This document shows, piece after piece, positions 7,758 to 15,912 of a DNA stretch of 64,000 nucleotides. Below the pieces are notes generated by a model that did not search any database, had not been told where the DNA came from, and saw only the letters and a program-made list of their open reading frames with translations. Origin of the DNA: LMUY01 sp965198565 (lineage in GTDB: Bacteria; Pseudomonadota; Alphaproteobacteria; Acetobacterales; Acetobacteraceae). The stretch is taken from positions 4,340,001-4,404,000 of the forward strand of contig OZ240665.1 of assembly GCA_965198565.1 (NCBI GenBank), written 5' to 3'. The position numbers were made by a program, and so were the translations under genes. Numbering within the stretch: position 1 is the first letter of the stretch; the number at the start of each line of letters is the position of its first letter.

Positions 7758-10700
7758 CCTCCTCCACTCTTTCCACACCGGGTATGAGTTTCAAAGCCTG
7801 CGCGAGCTTGGGTGTCACGTTGAAACCGCCGGGCAGCTCGACCTCCACGTCTTGGCTGTCGTCCAGGCGGGGCAGCAGCACGACGCGGCCGCGGCCCCGG
7901 CGCTCGCGCTCCAGGATGGCGCGGATATGCGGCACCGCGGCGGATTGGCTCAGCCAGATGCGCATGCCCGCCCCTGCCTCGGCCGCCGCCTGCTCGAGCG
8001 CGACGGCCGAGGAGGCGGTGATGCGCAGCGCCTCGCCCTCGAGCTTGAGGTCGGCCGTGACCAGCACCGCGGCGCCCTCGCGCATCAGCTCGCCATGGGC
8101 CGCCAGCGCCTCGGAGAAGAACGTCACCTCGAACGACCCGGCGCCGTCCGACAGCCGCACCCAGGCCATCTTGGAGCCGCTGCGGGTGGGGCGCTCCTTG
8201 CGGCCGATGACGCAGCCGGCGAGCTTGACGCGGGTGGCGCCCGTCGCCGCCAGCGCCTCGAGCGAGCCCGAGCCGGTGGCGCCCATGCGGCGCAGCAGGT
8301 TGGCGTACATATCCAGCGGATGGGCAGTGAGGTGGAAGCCGATCGCCTCCGCCTCGAACCCCAGCCGCTCGAGCGGCGGCCAATCGGGGGTGGCAGGCAG
8401 GCGGATCGGCTCGGGCGCGGCGCCGCCGAACAGGCCGATCTGGCCGCTGTCACGCTGTTCGGCGTCGGCCTGGGCGCGGCGCAGCACCAGCTCGGCGCCG
8501 GCGAACAGTTGGGCGCGGTTGGCGCTGATGCCGTCGAACGCGCCGGCCTTCACCAGATTCTCGATCTGCATCTTGTTGATCTGCCGCGGGTCGACCCGGG
8601 CGGCGAAGTCCGTCGGGTCACGGAACGGCTTGCTGCCCCGTGCGGCAACCAGGGCGCGCATGGCGGCCAGGCCCACTTTCTTCACCGCCGCCAGCGCGTA
8701 GCGGATCGCGGGCTTGCCGTCCGGGGCTGTGTCGGGCTTGAAGTCGGCGTCCGACGCGTTGATGTCGGGCGGCAGCACGCGGATGCCGAGCCGCTCGGCT
8801 TCCTGGCGCAGGGCGGCGAGCTTGTCGGTGTTGGTGATGGCCAGCGACATGCAGGCGGCGAGGAATTCCACCGGATGGTTCTGCTTCATCCAGGCGGTTT
8901 GATACGCCACCAGCGCATAGGCGGCGGCATGGGATTTGTTGAAGCCGTAATCGGCGAACTTGGCCATCAGTTCGAACACTTCGATCGCCTTGGCTTCCGG
9001 AATGCCGCGCCCGGTTGCGCCATCGACGAAGGTCTTGCGCTGGGCGTCCATCTCGGCGCGGATCTTCTTGCCCATGGCGCGGCGGAGCATGTCGGCCGCC
9101 CCCAGGCTGTAACCGGCCATGATCTGGGCGATGGTCATGACCTGTTCCTGGTAGACCATGATGCCGTAGGTTTCGCCTAACACCTCGGCCAGTTCCGGGT
9201 GCGGCGGCTCCCAGGCCTCGCCATGCTTGCGGCGGCAGTAGTCCGGGATGTTGGCCATCGGGCCGGGCCGGAACAGCGCCACGGCGGCGATCAGGTCCTC
9301 GAAACGGTCCGGCCGCATCTGGCGCAGCACGTCGCGCATCCCGGCGGATTCGAACTGGAACACGCCGCCCGCGTCGCCCTTGGCCAGCATCTCGTACGTG
9401 GGTTTGTCGTCGAGCGGCAAACGGTCGAGGTCGGGCGGGTTGGGCAGGAAGCCTACGGCCCGCTGCAGGATGGTGAGCGTGGTGAGGCCCAGGAAGTCGA
9501 ACTTCACCAGCCCCGCCTGCTCGACATATTTCATCGAGTACTGGGTGACGAGCGTGTTGGCCTTGGGGTCGCGATACAGCGGCACCAGCTCGATCAACGG
9601 GCGGTCGCCGATCACCAGCCCGGCGGCGTGGGTGCTGGCGTGGCGATACAGCCCCTCGAGCTGCAACGCCACTTCGAGCAGGCGGCGCACCGCCTCGTCG
9701 TCGGCCCGCATCTGCTGCAACTTAGGCTCGCCCTCAATGGCTTGCGCGAGCGTGACAGGCTTGGCCGGGTTGTTCGGAATCAGCTCGGCGACGCGGTTCA
9801 CCTGGAAGAAGGACAAGCCTAACACCCGCCCCACGTCGCGCACCGCCGCGCGGGCCTGCAGCTTGCCGAAGGTGATGATCTGCGCCACGCGGTCGGCGCC
9901 ATATTCGCGGCGCACATAGTCGATCACCTCGTCGCGCCGGTCCTGGCAAAAGTCGATGTCGAAGTCCGGCATCGAGATGCGTTCGGGATTGAGGAAGCGC
10001 TCGAACAGCAGGCCGAAGCGCAGCGGGTCGAGATCGGTGATGGTGAGCGCCCATGCGACGACCGACCCGGCGCCCGAGCCGCGCCCCGGCCCCACCGGAA
10101 TGCCTTGCGCCTTGGCCCATTGGATGAAATCGGCCACGATGAGGAAGTAGCCGGGGAATCCCATCGCGGCAATGACGCCCAATTCATACTCCAGCCGCTC
10201 GCCGTAGTGCGCGCGGGTGGCGGCGTCGGCGCCGGCGGCGTCCATGCGGCGGGCGAGGCCTTCGCGGGCCATGGCGCGGACGGTTTCCTCCTCGGTCGAC
10301 CCGGTGCGCACCTTGGGGCAGACCGGCAGCAGCGGCTTGCGGGTTTCCGCCATCACGGCGCAGCGCTGCGCCAGCATCAGCGTGTTGTCGCAGGCCTCGG
10401 GCAGGTCGGCGAACAGGGCGCGCATGGCGTCCGCGGGCTTGAACCAGTGCTCCTGCGTGACCCGGCGGCGTTCGGCGACCGCCACCGCCTGCCCCGAGGC
10501 GATGCAGAGCAGGGCGTCATGCGCTTCGTACATCGAGGGTGTGGCGAAGAAGCACTCGTTGGTGGCGACCAGCGGCAGGCCGAGCTCGTCCGCCAGCGCG
10601 ATCATGCCGGGCTCGACGGCGCGTTCCAGCGCCAGGCCGTGGCGATGCAGCTCGACGGCGGCGCGGTCGCCGAACGCCTCGCGGATGGCGGCGAGCCAGG

Positions 10701-11157
10701 CGGCTGCCTCGTCCCGCCGCCCCTCCGCCAGCAGCCGGGCCAGCGGTCCGCCGGTGCCGCCGGTGAGCAGCAGCAGGCCGGTGTTGTGCTCGAGCACGGT
10801 TTCCAGTGGGAGGGCTGGGTCCGCCGGGTCGGTTTGCAGGAAGCCGAACGAGGACAGGCGTTGCAGGTTGGCCAGCCCGGCGGGGTTCTGCGCGAGGAGC
10901 ACGATCGGGTCGGGCGCGGCGCCGGGTTTGTCGGGGCGGGCGAGCGCCACTTGGCAGCCGATGATCGGCTGGACGCCCTTTCCGACGCAATACTGGCTGA
11001 ATTCGAGCGCGCCGAACAGGTTGCCGGAGTCGGTAATGGCGACGGCGGGCATGCCGGCGTCCCGCGCGAGGGCGGCGATCTTGTCGGGCTTTATGGCGCC
11101 TTCGCTGAGGGAATAGGCGGAGTGGACTCGGAGGTGGACGAAGTCGGCGTGGGGCAT
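7753..11157 (-). CDS. dnaE: DNA polymerase III alpha subunit
   Basis: 1134 residues, normal for proteobacterial DnaE. The PHP domain is at the start (FVHLRVHSAYSLSEGAI, ITDSGNLFG). The C-family polymerase core carries PDFDIDFCQDRRDEVIDYV with the two catalytic aspartates near residue 400 and a third downstream in the palm region; helix-hairpin-helix and OB-fold domains follow (RVKLAGCVIGRKERPTRSGSKMAW-type OB region near 1000). It is the replicative polymerase of the chromosome. It follows lolD in a conserved order, but a Uma2 gene on the opposite strand lies between them. The start at 11157 gives the usual MPHADFVHLRVHS beginning. Confidence 0.97.
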   Translation of the reverse strand: MPHADFVHLRVHSAYSLSEGAIKPDKIAALARDAGMPAVAITDSGNLFGALEFSQYCVGKGVQPIIGCQVALARPDKPGAAPDPIVLLAQNPAGLANLQRLSSFGFLQTDPADPALPLETVLEHNTGLLLLTGGTGGPLARLLAEGRRDEAAAWLAAIREAFGDRAAVELHRHGLALERAVEPGMIALADELGLPLVATNECFFATPSMYEAHDALLCIASGQAVAVAERRRVTQEHWFKPADAMRALFADLPEACDNTLMLAQRCAVMAETRKPLLPVCPKVRTGSTEEETVRAMAREGLARRMDAAGADAATRAHYGERLEYELGVIAAMGFPGYFLIVADFIQWAKAQGIPVGPGRGSGAGSVVAWALTITDLDPLRFGLLFERFLNPERISMPDFDIDFCQDRRDEVIDYVRREYGADRVAQIITFGKLQARAAVRDVGRVLGLSFFQVNRVAELIPNNPAKPVTLAQAIEGEPKLQQMRADDEAVRRLLEVALQLEGLYRHASTHAAGLVIGDRPLIELVPLYRDPKANTLVTQYSMKYVEQAGLVKFDFLGLTTLTILQRAVGFLPNPPDLDRLPLDDKPTYEMLAKGDAGGVFQFESAGMRDVLRQMRPDRFEDLIAAVALFRPGPMANIPDYCRRKHGEAWEPPHPELAEVLGETYGIMVYQEQVMTIAQIMAGYSLGAADMLRRAMGKKIRAEMDAQRKTFVDGATGRGIPEAKAIEVFELMAKFADYGFNKSHAAAYALVAYQTAWMKQNHPVEFLAACMSLAITNTDKLAALRQEAERLGIRVLPPDINASDADFKPDTAPDGKPAIRYALAAVKKVGLAAMRALVAARGSKPFRDPTDFAARVDPRQINKMQIENLVKAGAFDGISANRAQLFAGAELVLRRAQADAEQRDSGQIGLFGGAAPEPIRLPATPDWPPLERLGFEAEAIGFHLTAHPLDMYANLLRRMGATGSGSLEALAATGATRVKLAGCVIGRKERPTRSGSKMAWVRLSDGAGSFEVTFFSEALAAHGELMREGAAVLVTADLKLEGEALRITASSAVALEQAAAEAGAGMRIWLSQSAAVPHIRAILERERRGRGRVVLLPRLDDSQDVEVELPGGFNVTPKLAQALKLIPGVERVEEV

Positions 11158-11165
11158 GGCGGGAG

Positions 11166-11204
11166 TGTAAGTTACGATGACAGGTGGCGTAAGCCATGCT
11201 TACA
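11166..11204. promoter_or_regulatory. Palindromes in the dnaE / Uma2 divergent promoter region
   Basis: The 54-base gap between dnaE (minus) and the Uma2 gene (plus) holds GTAAGCCATGCTTAC, a perfect six-base inverted repeat with a three-base loop at 11189-11203, and a nearby GTAAGTTAC at 11167-11175. Such half-sites could be an operator, but no regulator is adjacent and no clear -35/-10 pair was found. Confidence 0.35.
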
Positions 11205-11211
11205 TCGCTGC

Positions 11212-11766
11212 ATGGACGCAGCCCAAAAATCCCGCATTACGGCGGACGAGTTCATCGCATGGTCGTTGGAACAGCCCAAGCAGAAGCGCTTCGAACTCGA
11301 GGGCGGCGAAGTAATTCAGATGGCTTCGCAGCGGGCCAGCCATGCGCTGCTCAAGGGCCGCGTGTTCCGCCGTCTTGAAGAGGCGGTGGAGAAGGCCGGT
11401 CTCGGCTGCCAAGTCTTCCCTGACGGGATGGCCATCAGGGTCGATGACGGCACAGTCTACGAACCAGACGCGGCGGTGCGCTGCGGAGAGCCTCTCGGCA
11501 GTGACACCGTGGTGTATGACGACCCGGTCATCGTCGTGGAAATCCTGTCCCCATCCACCCGGGGTGTCGATACCGGGCTGAAGGTCGCTGGCTACCTTCG
11601 CATGCCATCCGTGGCCCACTATTTGATCGTGCATGGTGGTCGCCGCCACGTGATCCATCACGCGCGACAGGCGGACGGGTCGATCATGACACGACTGGTC
11701 ACGACCGGGCTGGTTCACCTGGCCCCCCCTGGCATCTCCCTGGACGTCGCCTCTCTGTTTCCTTGA
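11212..11766 (+). CDS. Uma2 family PD-(D/E)XK nuclease-like protein
   Basis: 184 residues. Typical Uma2 (DUF820) pattern: an N-terminal TADEFIAWSLEQPKQKRFELEGGEV, then YEPDAAVRC, VIVVEILSPSTRGVDTGLKVAGYLRMPSVAHYLIV, in which the D of PDAAV, the E of VEILSPST and the K of DTGLK form the PD-(D/E)XK active site. The start ATG at 11212 begins the family-like MDAAQKSRITADEF; a much longer upstream open frame is antisense to dnaE and rejected. The biological role of Uma2 proteins is unclear; they are widespread in cyanobacteria and other bacteria and have been linked to mobile DNA. It stands alone on the plus strand inside a minus-strand core block, so it looks inserted. Confidence 0.85.
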   Translation: MDAAQKSRITADEFIAWSLEQPKQKRFELEGGEVIQMASQRASHALLKGRVFRRLEEAVEKAGLGCQVFPDGMAIRVDDGTVYEPDAAVRCGEPLGSDTVVYDDPVIVVEILSPSTRGVDTGLKVAGYLRMPSVAHYLIVHGGRRHVIHHARQADGSIMTRLVTTGLVHLAPPGISLDVASLFP

Positions 11767-11889
11767 TCCAAGCACGCGTAGGATATAATTCGCTGGCATT
11801 GCACCGCTCCCGCACACGGTGAGCGCCGCGGATTGAATAATCCGGAGTGTGTGACGTGGTGCAACGCCGAAGCGCACTGCACCCTACCC

Positions 11890-12561
11890 CTACACCACCA
11901 GCCCGTCCCGCAACGTCACCCGCCGGTCCATCCGTGCCGCCAACTCCGGGTTGTGGGTCGCGATCAGCGCGGCCACGCCGTGCTCCCGCACCACCTGCAG
12001 CATCGCGTCGAACACCACGCCGGAGGTGCCGACGTCGAGGTTGCCCGTGGGCTCGTCGGCGAGCAGCACGCGGGGGGCGTTGGCCAACGCCCGCGCGATC
12101 GCAACACGCTGCTGCTCGCCGCCCGAGAGCTTTCCAGGCAGGTGCCCCAAACGCCCAGCCAGCCCCAAGCCGCCAAGCAATGTCCGCCCGCGCGCCTCGG
12201 CGTCGCGGCGGCGGACGCCGGCGATGATCTGGGGCAGCACCACGTTCTCCAGCGCGCTGAACTCGGCCAGCAAGTGGTGGAATTGGTAGACGAAGCCGAT
12301 CTCGTCGCGGCGGATGGCGGTGCGCGCCGGGTCAGGCAGCGCGCCGGCGTCGCGGCCACCCACCAGCACGGCGCCACGGTCGGGGCGCTCCAGCAACCCG
12401 GCGAGATGCAGCAGGGTGGACTTGCCCGTGCCAGAGGGCGCCACCAGCGCCACGATCTCGCCGGCATGCAAGGTCAGCGAGGCGCCGCGCAGCACCTCCA
12501 AGGTGGCGTCGCCAGTGCGGAACGTGCGGTAGACTTCCTGCAGCACCAAAGGCTCAGCCAT
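11890..12561 (-). CDS. lolD: Lipoprotein-releasing ABC transporter ATPase
   Basis: 223 residues, normal for LolD. Walker A APSGTGKST near residues 41-49, signature LSGGEQQRVAIARAL, Walker B VLLADEPTG, and a final H-loop region ATHNPELA. It powers release of outer-membrane lipoproteins from the inner membrane to LolA. The start overlaps the end of the LolC/E-type permease gene by eight bases, so the two are translationally coupled. The same ATPase family also serves MacB and FtsE, but the lolC-type partner and the alphaproteobacterial order proS-lolC-lolD-dnaE support LolD. Confidence 0.93.
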   Translation of the reverse strand: MAEPLVLQEVYRTFRTGDATLEVLRGASLTLHAGEIVALVAPSGTGKSTLLHLAGLLERPDRGAVLVGGRDAGALPDPARTAIRRDEIGFVYQFHHLLAEFSALENVVLPQIIAGVRRRDAEARGRTLLGGLGLAGRLGHLPGKLSGGEQQRVAIARALANAPRVLLADEPTGNLDVGTSGVVFDAMLQVVREHGVAALIATHNPELAARMDRRVTLRDGLVV

Positions 12562-13804
12562 TGCGCAAGGCTTCCACCGGGTCGGTCCGGGCGGCGCGCC
12601 AGGAGGGATACAGCGTCGCCAGCAGAGACAGCACCAGCGCCATGGCGATGATCTGGCCTACCTCGTGCCAGTTCAGCTTAGCGGGGAGATGGGCCAAGTA
12701 ATACACCGTCGGGTCGAACACGCTCTGGCCGGTGATGGCCTCCACCCAGCCCTGGATGCGCTGGATGTTGAGGCAGAACACCACCCCCAGCAGCGTGCCC
12801 ACCACCGTGCCCGTCACCCCCACCGAGGCGCCGACCATCAGGAAGATGCGCATCACCGACCCGCGGCCGGCGCCGATGGTGCGCAACACGGCGATGTCCT
12901 GCGTCTTGTCCTTCACCATCATGATGAGCGAACTGATCACGTTGAACGCCGCCACCAGGATGATCAGCGTGAGAATCAGGAACATCACGTTCTGCTCCAC
13001 CTGCACGGCGGCGAAGAAGCTGTTGTTGGTCTGCTGCCAGTCGATCACGCGGATGGGCTGGCCGGCCAGCGCGGTGACGATCTTCTCGCCCACGGCGCGC
13101 GCGGTGTCCGGGTCGGCGCTCTTCACCTCGATCTGGGTGGCCTGGCCGGGCTGCTGGAAGAAGATCTGCGCGGCCTCGAGCGGCAGGAACACGTAGGAGC
13201 TGTCGTATTCGTTCATGCCGACCTGGAACACCGCCGCCACCGTGTAGGCGCGCACGCGGGGGATGGTGCCGAAGGCGGTGGCGGCGCCCTGTGGCGAGAC
13301 CAAGGTGAGCTTGCTGCCGATGCCGAGCCCGAAGCGGCCGGCCAAGGTGGCGCCGACGGCAATCGCGTCGTCGCCCTTGAAGGCGTCGAGCGACCCGGCC
13401 TCGATATGGCCGCTCACCGACGTCAGGCTCTTCAGGTCGTCCGGCCGGATACCGCGGACATAGCCGCCGGTGTTGTTGCCGCGGTCGTCGGTGAGCAGGA
13501 CCTGGCCGTCCACCACGGGAATGGCGCTGACCACGCCGGGCACGGTCTTGATGCGGGCGACGTCGGCGTCGAAGTCGGTGAGCGGCTTGCCGAGGCCGTA
13601 GACGCCGAGGTCGCCGTTGAAGCCGAGGATGCGGTTGAGCAAGTCGGTCTTGAAGCCGCCCATGACGGACATGACGATGATGAGGGTGGCGACGCCGAGC
13701 GCGATGCCGACCAGGCTGAAGCCGGCGATGACGGAGACGAAGCGCTCCCCTCGCCGCGCCCGCAGGTAGCGGGCGGCGACCATCCGTTCAAACGGGCCGA
13801 ACAT
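12554..13804 (-). CDS. lolC: Lipoprotein-releasing ABC transporter permease, LolC/LolE type
   Basis: 416 residues. One TM segment near residue 25 (IAGFSLVGIALGVATLIIVMSVMGGF), a large periplasmic MacB-like domain, then three TM segments (about 275-400) and the FtsX-like ending LSLLATLYPSWRAARTDPVEALRNG. Alphaproteobacteria usually have a single homodimeric LolC/E-type subunit (also called LolF) instead of separate LolC and LolE, and only one such gene is present here. It extracts lipoproteins from the outer leaflet of the inner membrane together with LolD. It follows proS; a palindromic repeat lies in the gap. Confidence 0.92.
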   Translation of the reverse strand: MFGPFERMVAARYLRARRGERFVSVIAGFSLVGIALGVATLIIVMSVMGGFKTDLLNRILGFNGDLGVYGLGKPLTDFDADVARIKTVPGVVSAIPVVDGQVLLTDDRGNNTGGYVRGIRPDDLKSLTSVSGHIEAGSLDAFKGDDAIAVGATLAGRFGLGIGSKLTLVSPQGAATAFGTIPRVRAYTVAAVFQVGMNEYDSSYVFLPLEAAQIFFQQPGQATQIEVKSADPDTARAVGEKIVTALAGQPIRVIDWQQTNNSFFAAVQVEQNVMFLILTLIILVAAFNVISSLIMMVKDKTQDIAVLRTIGAGRGSVMRIFLMVGASVGVTGTVVGTLLGVVFCLNIQRIQGWVEAITGQSVFDPTVYYLAHLPAKLNWHEVGQIIAMALVLSLLATLYPSWRAARTDPVEALRNG

Positions 13805-13824
13805 TGTCTCTCCTATCCTTCCTG

Positions 13825-13928
13825 CTCCCTCTCCTTCTGGGAGAGGGTCGGGGTGAGGGGTGCGGTCGCGAGGTTGATGGTGCTGTGGCCCCCCTCACCC
13901 AACCCTCTCCCAGAGGGAGAGGGCTTTT
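13825..13928. repeat. Composite CTCTCCC-type repeat between proS and lolC
   Basis: Left arm CCCTCTCCTTCTGGGAGAGG, then GGTGAGGGG, spacer of about 30 bases, right arm CCCTCACCCAACCCTCTCCC followed by AGAGGGAGAGGG and CTTTTT on the plus strand. Since both neighbours are on the minus strand, the T-run does not make a terminator for them. It is the only copy inside the conserved core block. Confidence 0.8.
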
Positions 13929-13954
13929 TGATGGTGCGGGTGGGGAGGTTGGCG

Positions 13955-15268
13955 TCAGGCGAGGATGCGGGTCAGGGCGTCTTCCACGCTCAGCTCCAAC
14001 CGCTCCCCCGTGGCGCGGCGCTTCAGTTCCACCATCCCGTTGGCAGCGCCGCGGGGGCCGACCACGATCTGCCAGGGATGGCCCATCAGGTCGGCGTCGG
14101 CGAACTTGACGCCGGCGCGCTCGTCGCGGTCGTCGTAGAGCGCGGCGGATTGCAACCGCGTATAGAGCGCCTCGCAAATGGCGGCGACCGCCGGGTCGGA
14201 CTGCTTGAGGTTCAGGATGGCGGCGCGGAATGGCGCGATGCTGTCGGGCCAGATGATGCCGGCGTCGTCGTGGCTCGCCTCGATCACCGCACCCACCAGG
14301 CGGGACACGCCGATGCCGTAGCTGCCCATCTCTGGGGCCACTTGGCTGCCATCGGGCGTGGTGACGGTCATGCCCATCGGCTCGCTGTATTTGCGGCCGA
14401 AGTAGAAGATGTGGCCCACTTCGATGCCCCTGCCCTCGCGACGGCGCTCGGGCGGCACCTGCGCCCAGGCGGCCTCGTCGTGCTTCTCGTCGGTGGCGGC
14501 ATAGAGGCTGGTCATCAGGCCGTAGAAGCGTTCGAGGTCCTCGGGCTTGGCGGCGTCGTAATCGGCGGCGAGCCAGTCGATCTCCTCGAAGGCGGCATCG
14601 AAGAACACGCCGCTTTCCCCGGTCGGCGCCAGGATGATGAACTCGTGGCTGAGGTCGCCGCCGATCGGCCCGGTGTCCGCGACCATTGGGATCGCCTTCA
14701 CGCCGAGGCGTTGGAAGGTGCGCATATAGGCCAGCATCATGCGGCGGTAGCTCAGCACGGCGCCGGCATAGTCCAGGTCGAAGCTGTAGGCGTCCTTCAT
14801 CAGGAACTCGCGGCCGCGCATCACGCCGAAGCGGGGGCGCACCTCGTCGCGGAACTTCCACTGGATATGGTAGAGCGTCTGCGGCAGCGCGCGGTAGGAG
14901 TTGACCGACTGGCGCACCAGGTCGGTGATCATCTCCTCGTTGGTGGGGCCGTAGAGCAGGTCGCGCTCGTGGCGGTCGCGGATGCGCAGCATTTCCGGGC
15001 CGTAAGCGTCATAGCGGCCGGATTGGCGCCACAGGTCGGCCGGCTGGATGGTGGGCATCAGCACTTCCTGGCAGCCGATCGCGTCCTGCTCGGCGCGCAC
15101 CACGGCGGCAATGTTGTGCAGCACGCGCAGGCCGGCGGGCAGCCAGGCGTAGATTCCGGCCGCGGTCTGGCGCACCAGCCCGGCGCGCAGCATCAGGCGA
15201 TGGGAGGCGATCTGCGCCTCGGCGGGCGTTTCCTTCAGCGTGGGGATCAAAGAGCGGGACAGGCGCAT
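13955..15268 (-). CDS. proS: Prolyl-tRNA synthetase (short, alphaproteobacterial type)
   Basis: 437 residues, matching the short ProS of alphaproteobacteria, which lacks the inserted editing domain of the E. coli enzyme. Class II signatures: motif 2 region FRDEVRPRFGVMRGREFLMKDAYSF near residue 140 and motif 3 GSYGIGVSRLVGAVIEA near 320, followed by an anticodon-binding domain. It charges tRNA-Pro with proline in the cytoplasm. The order DUF1467-proS-lolC-lolD is usual, although here a 377-base gap separates it from the DUF1467 gene. Confidence 0.95.
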   Translation of the reverse strand: MRLSRSLIPTLKETPAEAQIASHRLMLRAGLVRQTAAGIYAWLPAGLRVLHNIAAVVRAEQDAIGCQEVLMPTIQPADLWRQSGRYDAYGPEMLRIRDRHERDLLYGPTNEEMITDLVRQSVNSYRALPQTLYHIQWKFRDEVRPRFGVMRGREFLMKDAYSFDLDYAGAVLSYRRMMLAYMRTFQRLGVKAIPMVADTGPIGGDLSHEFIILAPTGESGVFFDAAFEEIDWLAADYDAAKPEDLERFYGLMTSLYAATDEKHDEAAWAQVPPERRREGRGIEVGHIFYFGRKYSEPMGMTVTTPDGSQVAPEMGSYGIGVSRLVGAVIEASHDDAGIIWPDSIAPFRAAILNLKQSDPAVAAICEALYTRLQSAALYDDRDERAGVKFADADLMGHPWQIVVGPRGAANGMVELKRRATGERLELSVEDALTRILA

Positions 15269-15645
15269 CGGCGACGAGCTCCAGGGGGACTCAGCCGGCG
15301 GACCCTACTCGCCGCCTTGGGCTTGCACCAGCCTGACCATGGCCGCGCAGTTCCAGCAGCAGAACCAGTAGTTTTTTGTCGATTTTCGGCAGTGAGGCAC
15401 CGTTCCCGGATGACAACTAGAGGGCGAGCCTGTAGTTATAAAATTGCCCGCGCACCTTTTGGGTGCGGCGGGCCAAGTTTAGGGAGGAAACGCCAGTCAC
15501 ACGGCAGGATGAGGAATGTCCTCGTCCGATCGAGATGATCGGCGCATCGGCAGGCAGTTTCTAGCGAAAAGCGAGGGCTGCCGCACAGATAATCAGCCTT
15601 CGGGACCTGAACTGCCTTGTGTTTCGGCAGTCAGTGCCCGATCGC
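15269..15645. other. Intergenic gap with a strong hairpin and a promoter-like sequence
   Basis: No convincing coding frame. Contains a GC-rich hairpin (GCCCGCGCACC, TTTT, GGGTGCGGCGGGC) near 15447-15475, preceded on the plus strand by TGACAA and TTATAA about 17-19 bases apart (near 15410-15440). Downstream are AGGGAGGAAACGCC and several small inverted repeats ending near TTTCGGCAG at 15625. It could encode a small RNA, but it did not match RNase P, SRP, 6S or tmRNA signatures that I know. Confidence 0.35.
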
Positions 15646-15909
15646 TCAATCATCGGGCATCTTGGCTGCCATCTCACGAAAACTGAGATACGGGCTGTGG
15701 ATCAGCGCGATGGCGCCAGCCCATAGCACCAGTGAAACGAGCGTGGTCGCCACGATGACCCGCAGCAAACGCGGCCGCTCGGGGGCGCCGCGCCAGCCGC
15801 CTGGAGCGTCCTTCGCGTCCGTCACCGGCTTGGCGCCAAACGGCAGCACGGCGAACAGCACCGTCCACCAGATCAGCACGTAGACGACGGCGCCGGTAAA
15901 CCAGCCCAT
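15646..15909 (-). CDS. DUF1467 family membrane protein
   Basis: 87 residues with two TM segments (about residues 6-25 and 50-70) separated by a charged loop, and the family signature WWTVLFAVLPFGAKP near residue 15. DUF1467 genes are found almost only in alphaproteobacteria, commonly between rnj and proS as here; function unknown. Starts three bases after the RNase J stop, so it is cotranscribed with it. Confidence 0.85.
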   Translation of the reverse strand: MGWFTGAVVYVLIWWTVLFAVLPFGAKPVTDAKDAPGGWRGAPERPRLLRVIVATTLVSLVLWAGAIALIHSPYLSFREMAAKMPDD

Positions 15910-15912
15910 GGG

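Noticed and set aside
10105..11211. Long N-terminal extension of the Uma2 frame
   Set aside because: It is antisense to dnaE and unlike any protein; the Uma2 family boundary fits the ATG at 11212.
12665..15538. A 957-residue open frame antisense to lolC and proS
   Set aside because: Shadow composition and no known motifs; lolC and proS on the other strand are certain.
15269..15645. 6S RNA, tmRNA, RNase P RNA or SRP RNA
   Set aside because: I compared the region with the conserved parts of these RNAs that I know and found no match; only a generic hairpin and promoter-like boxes remain.
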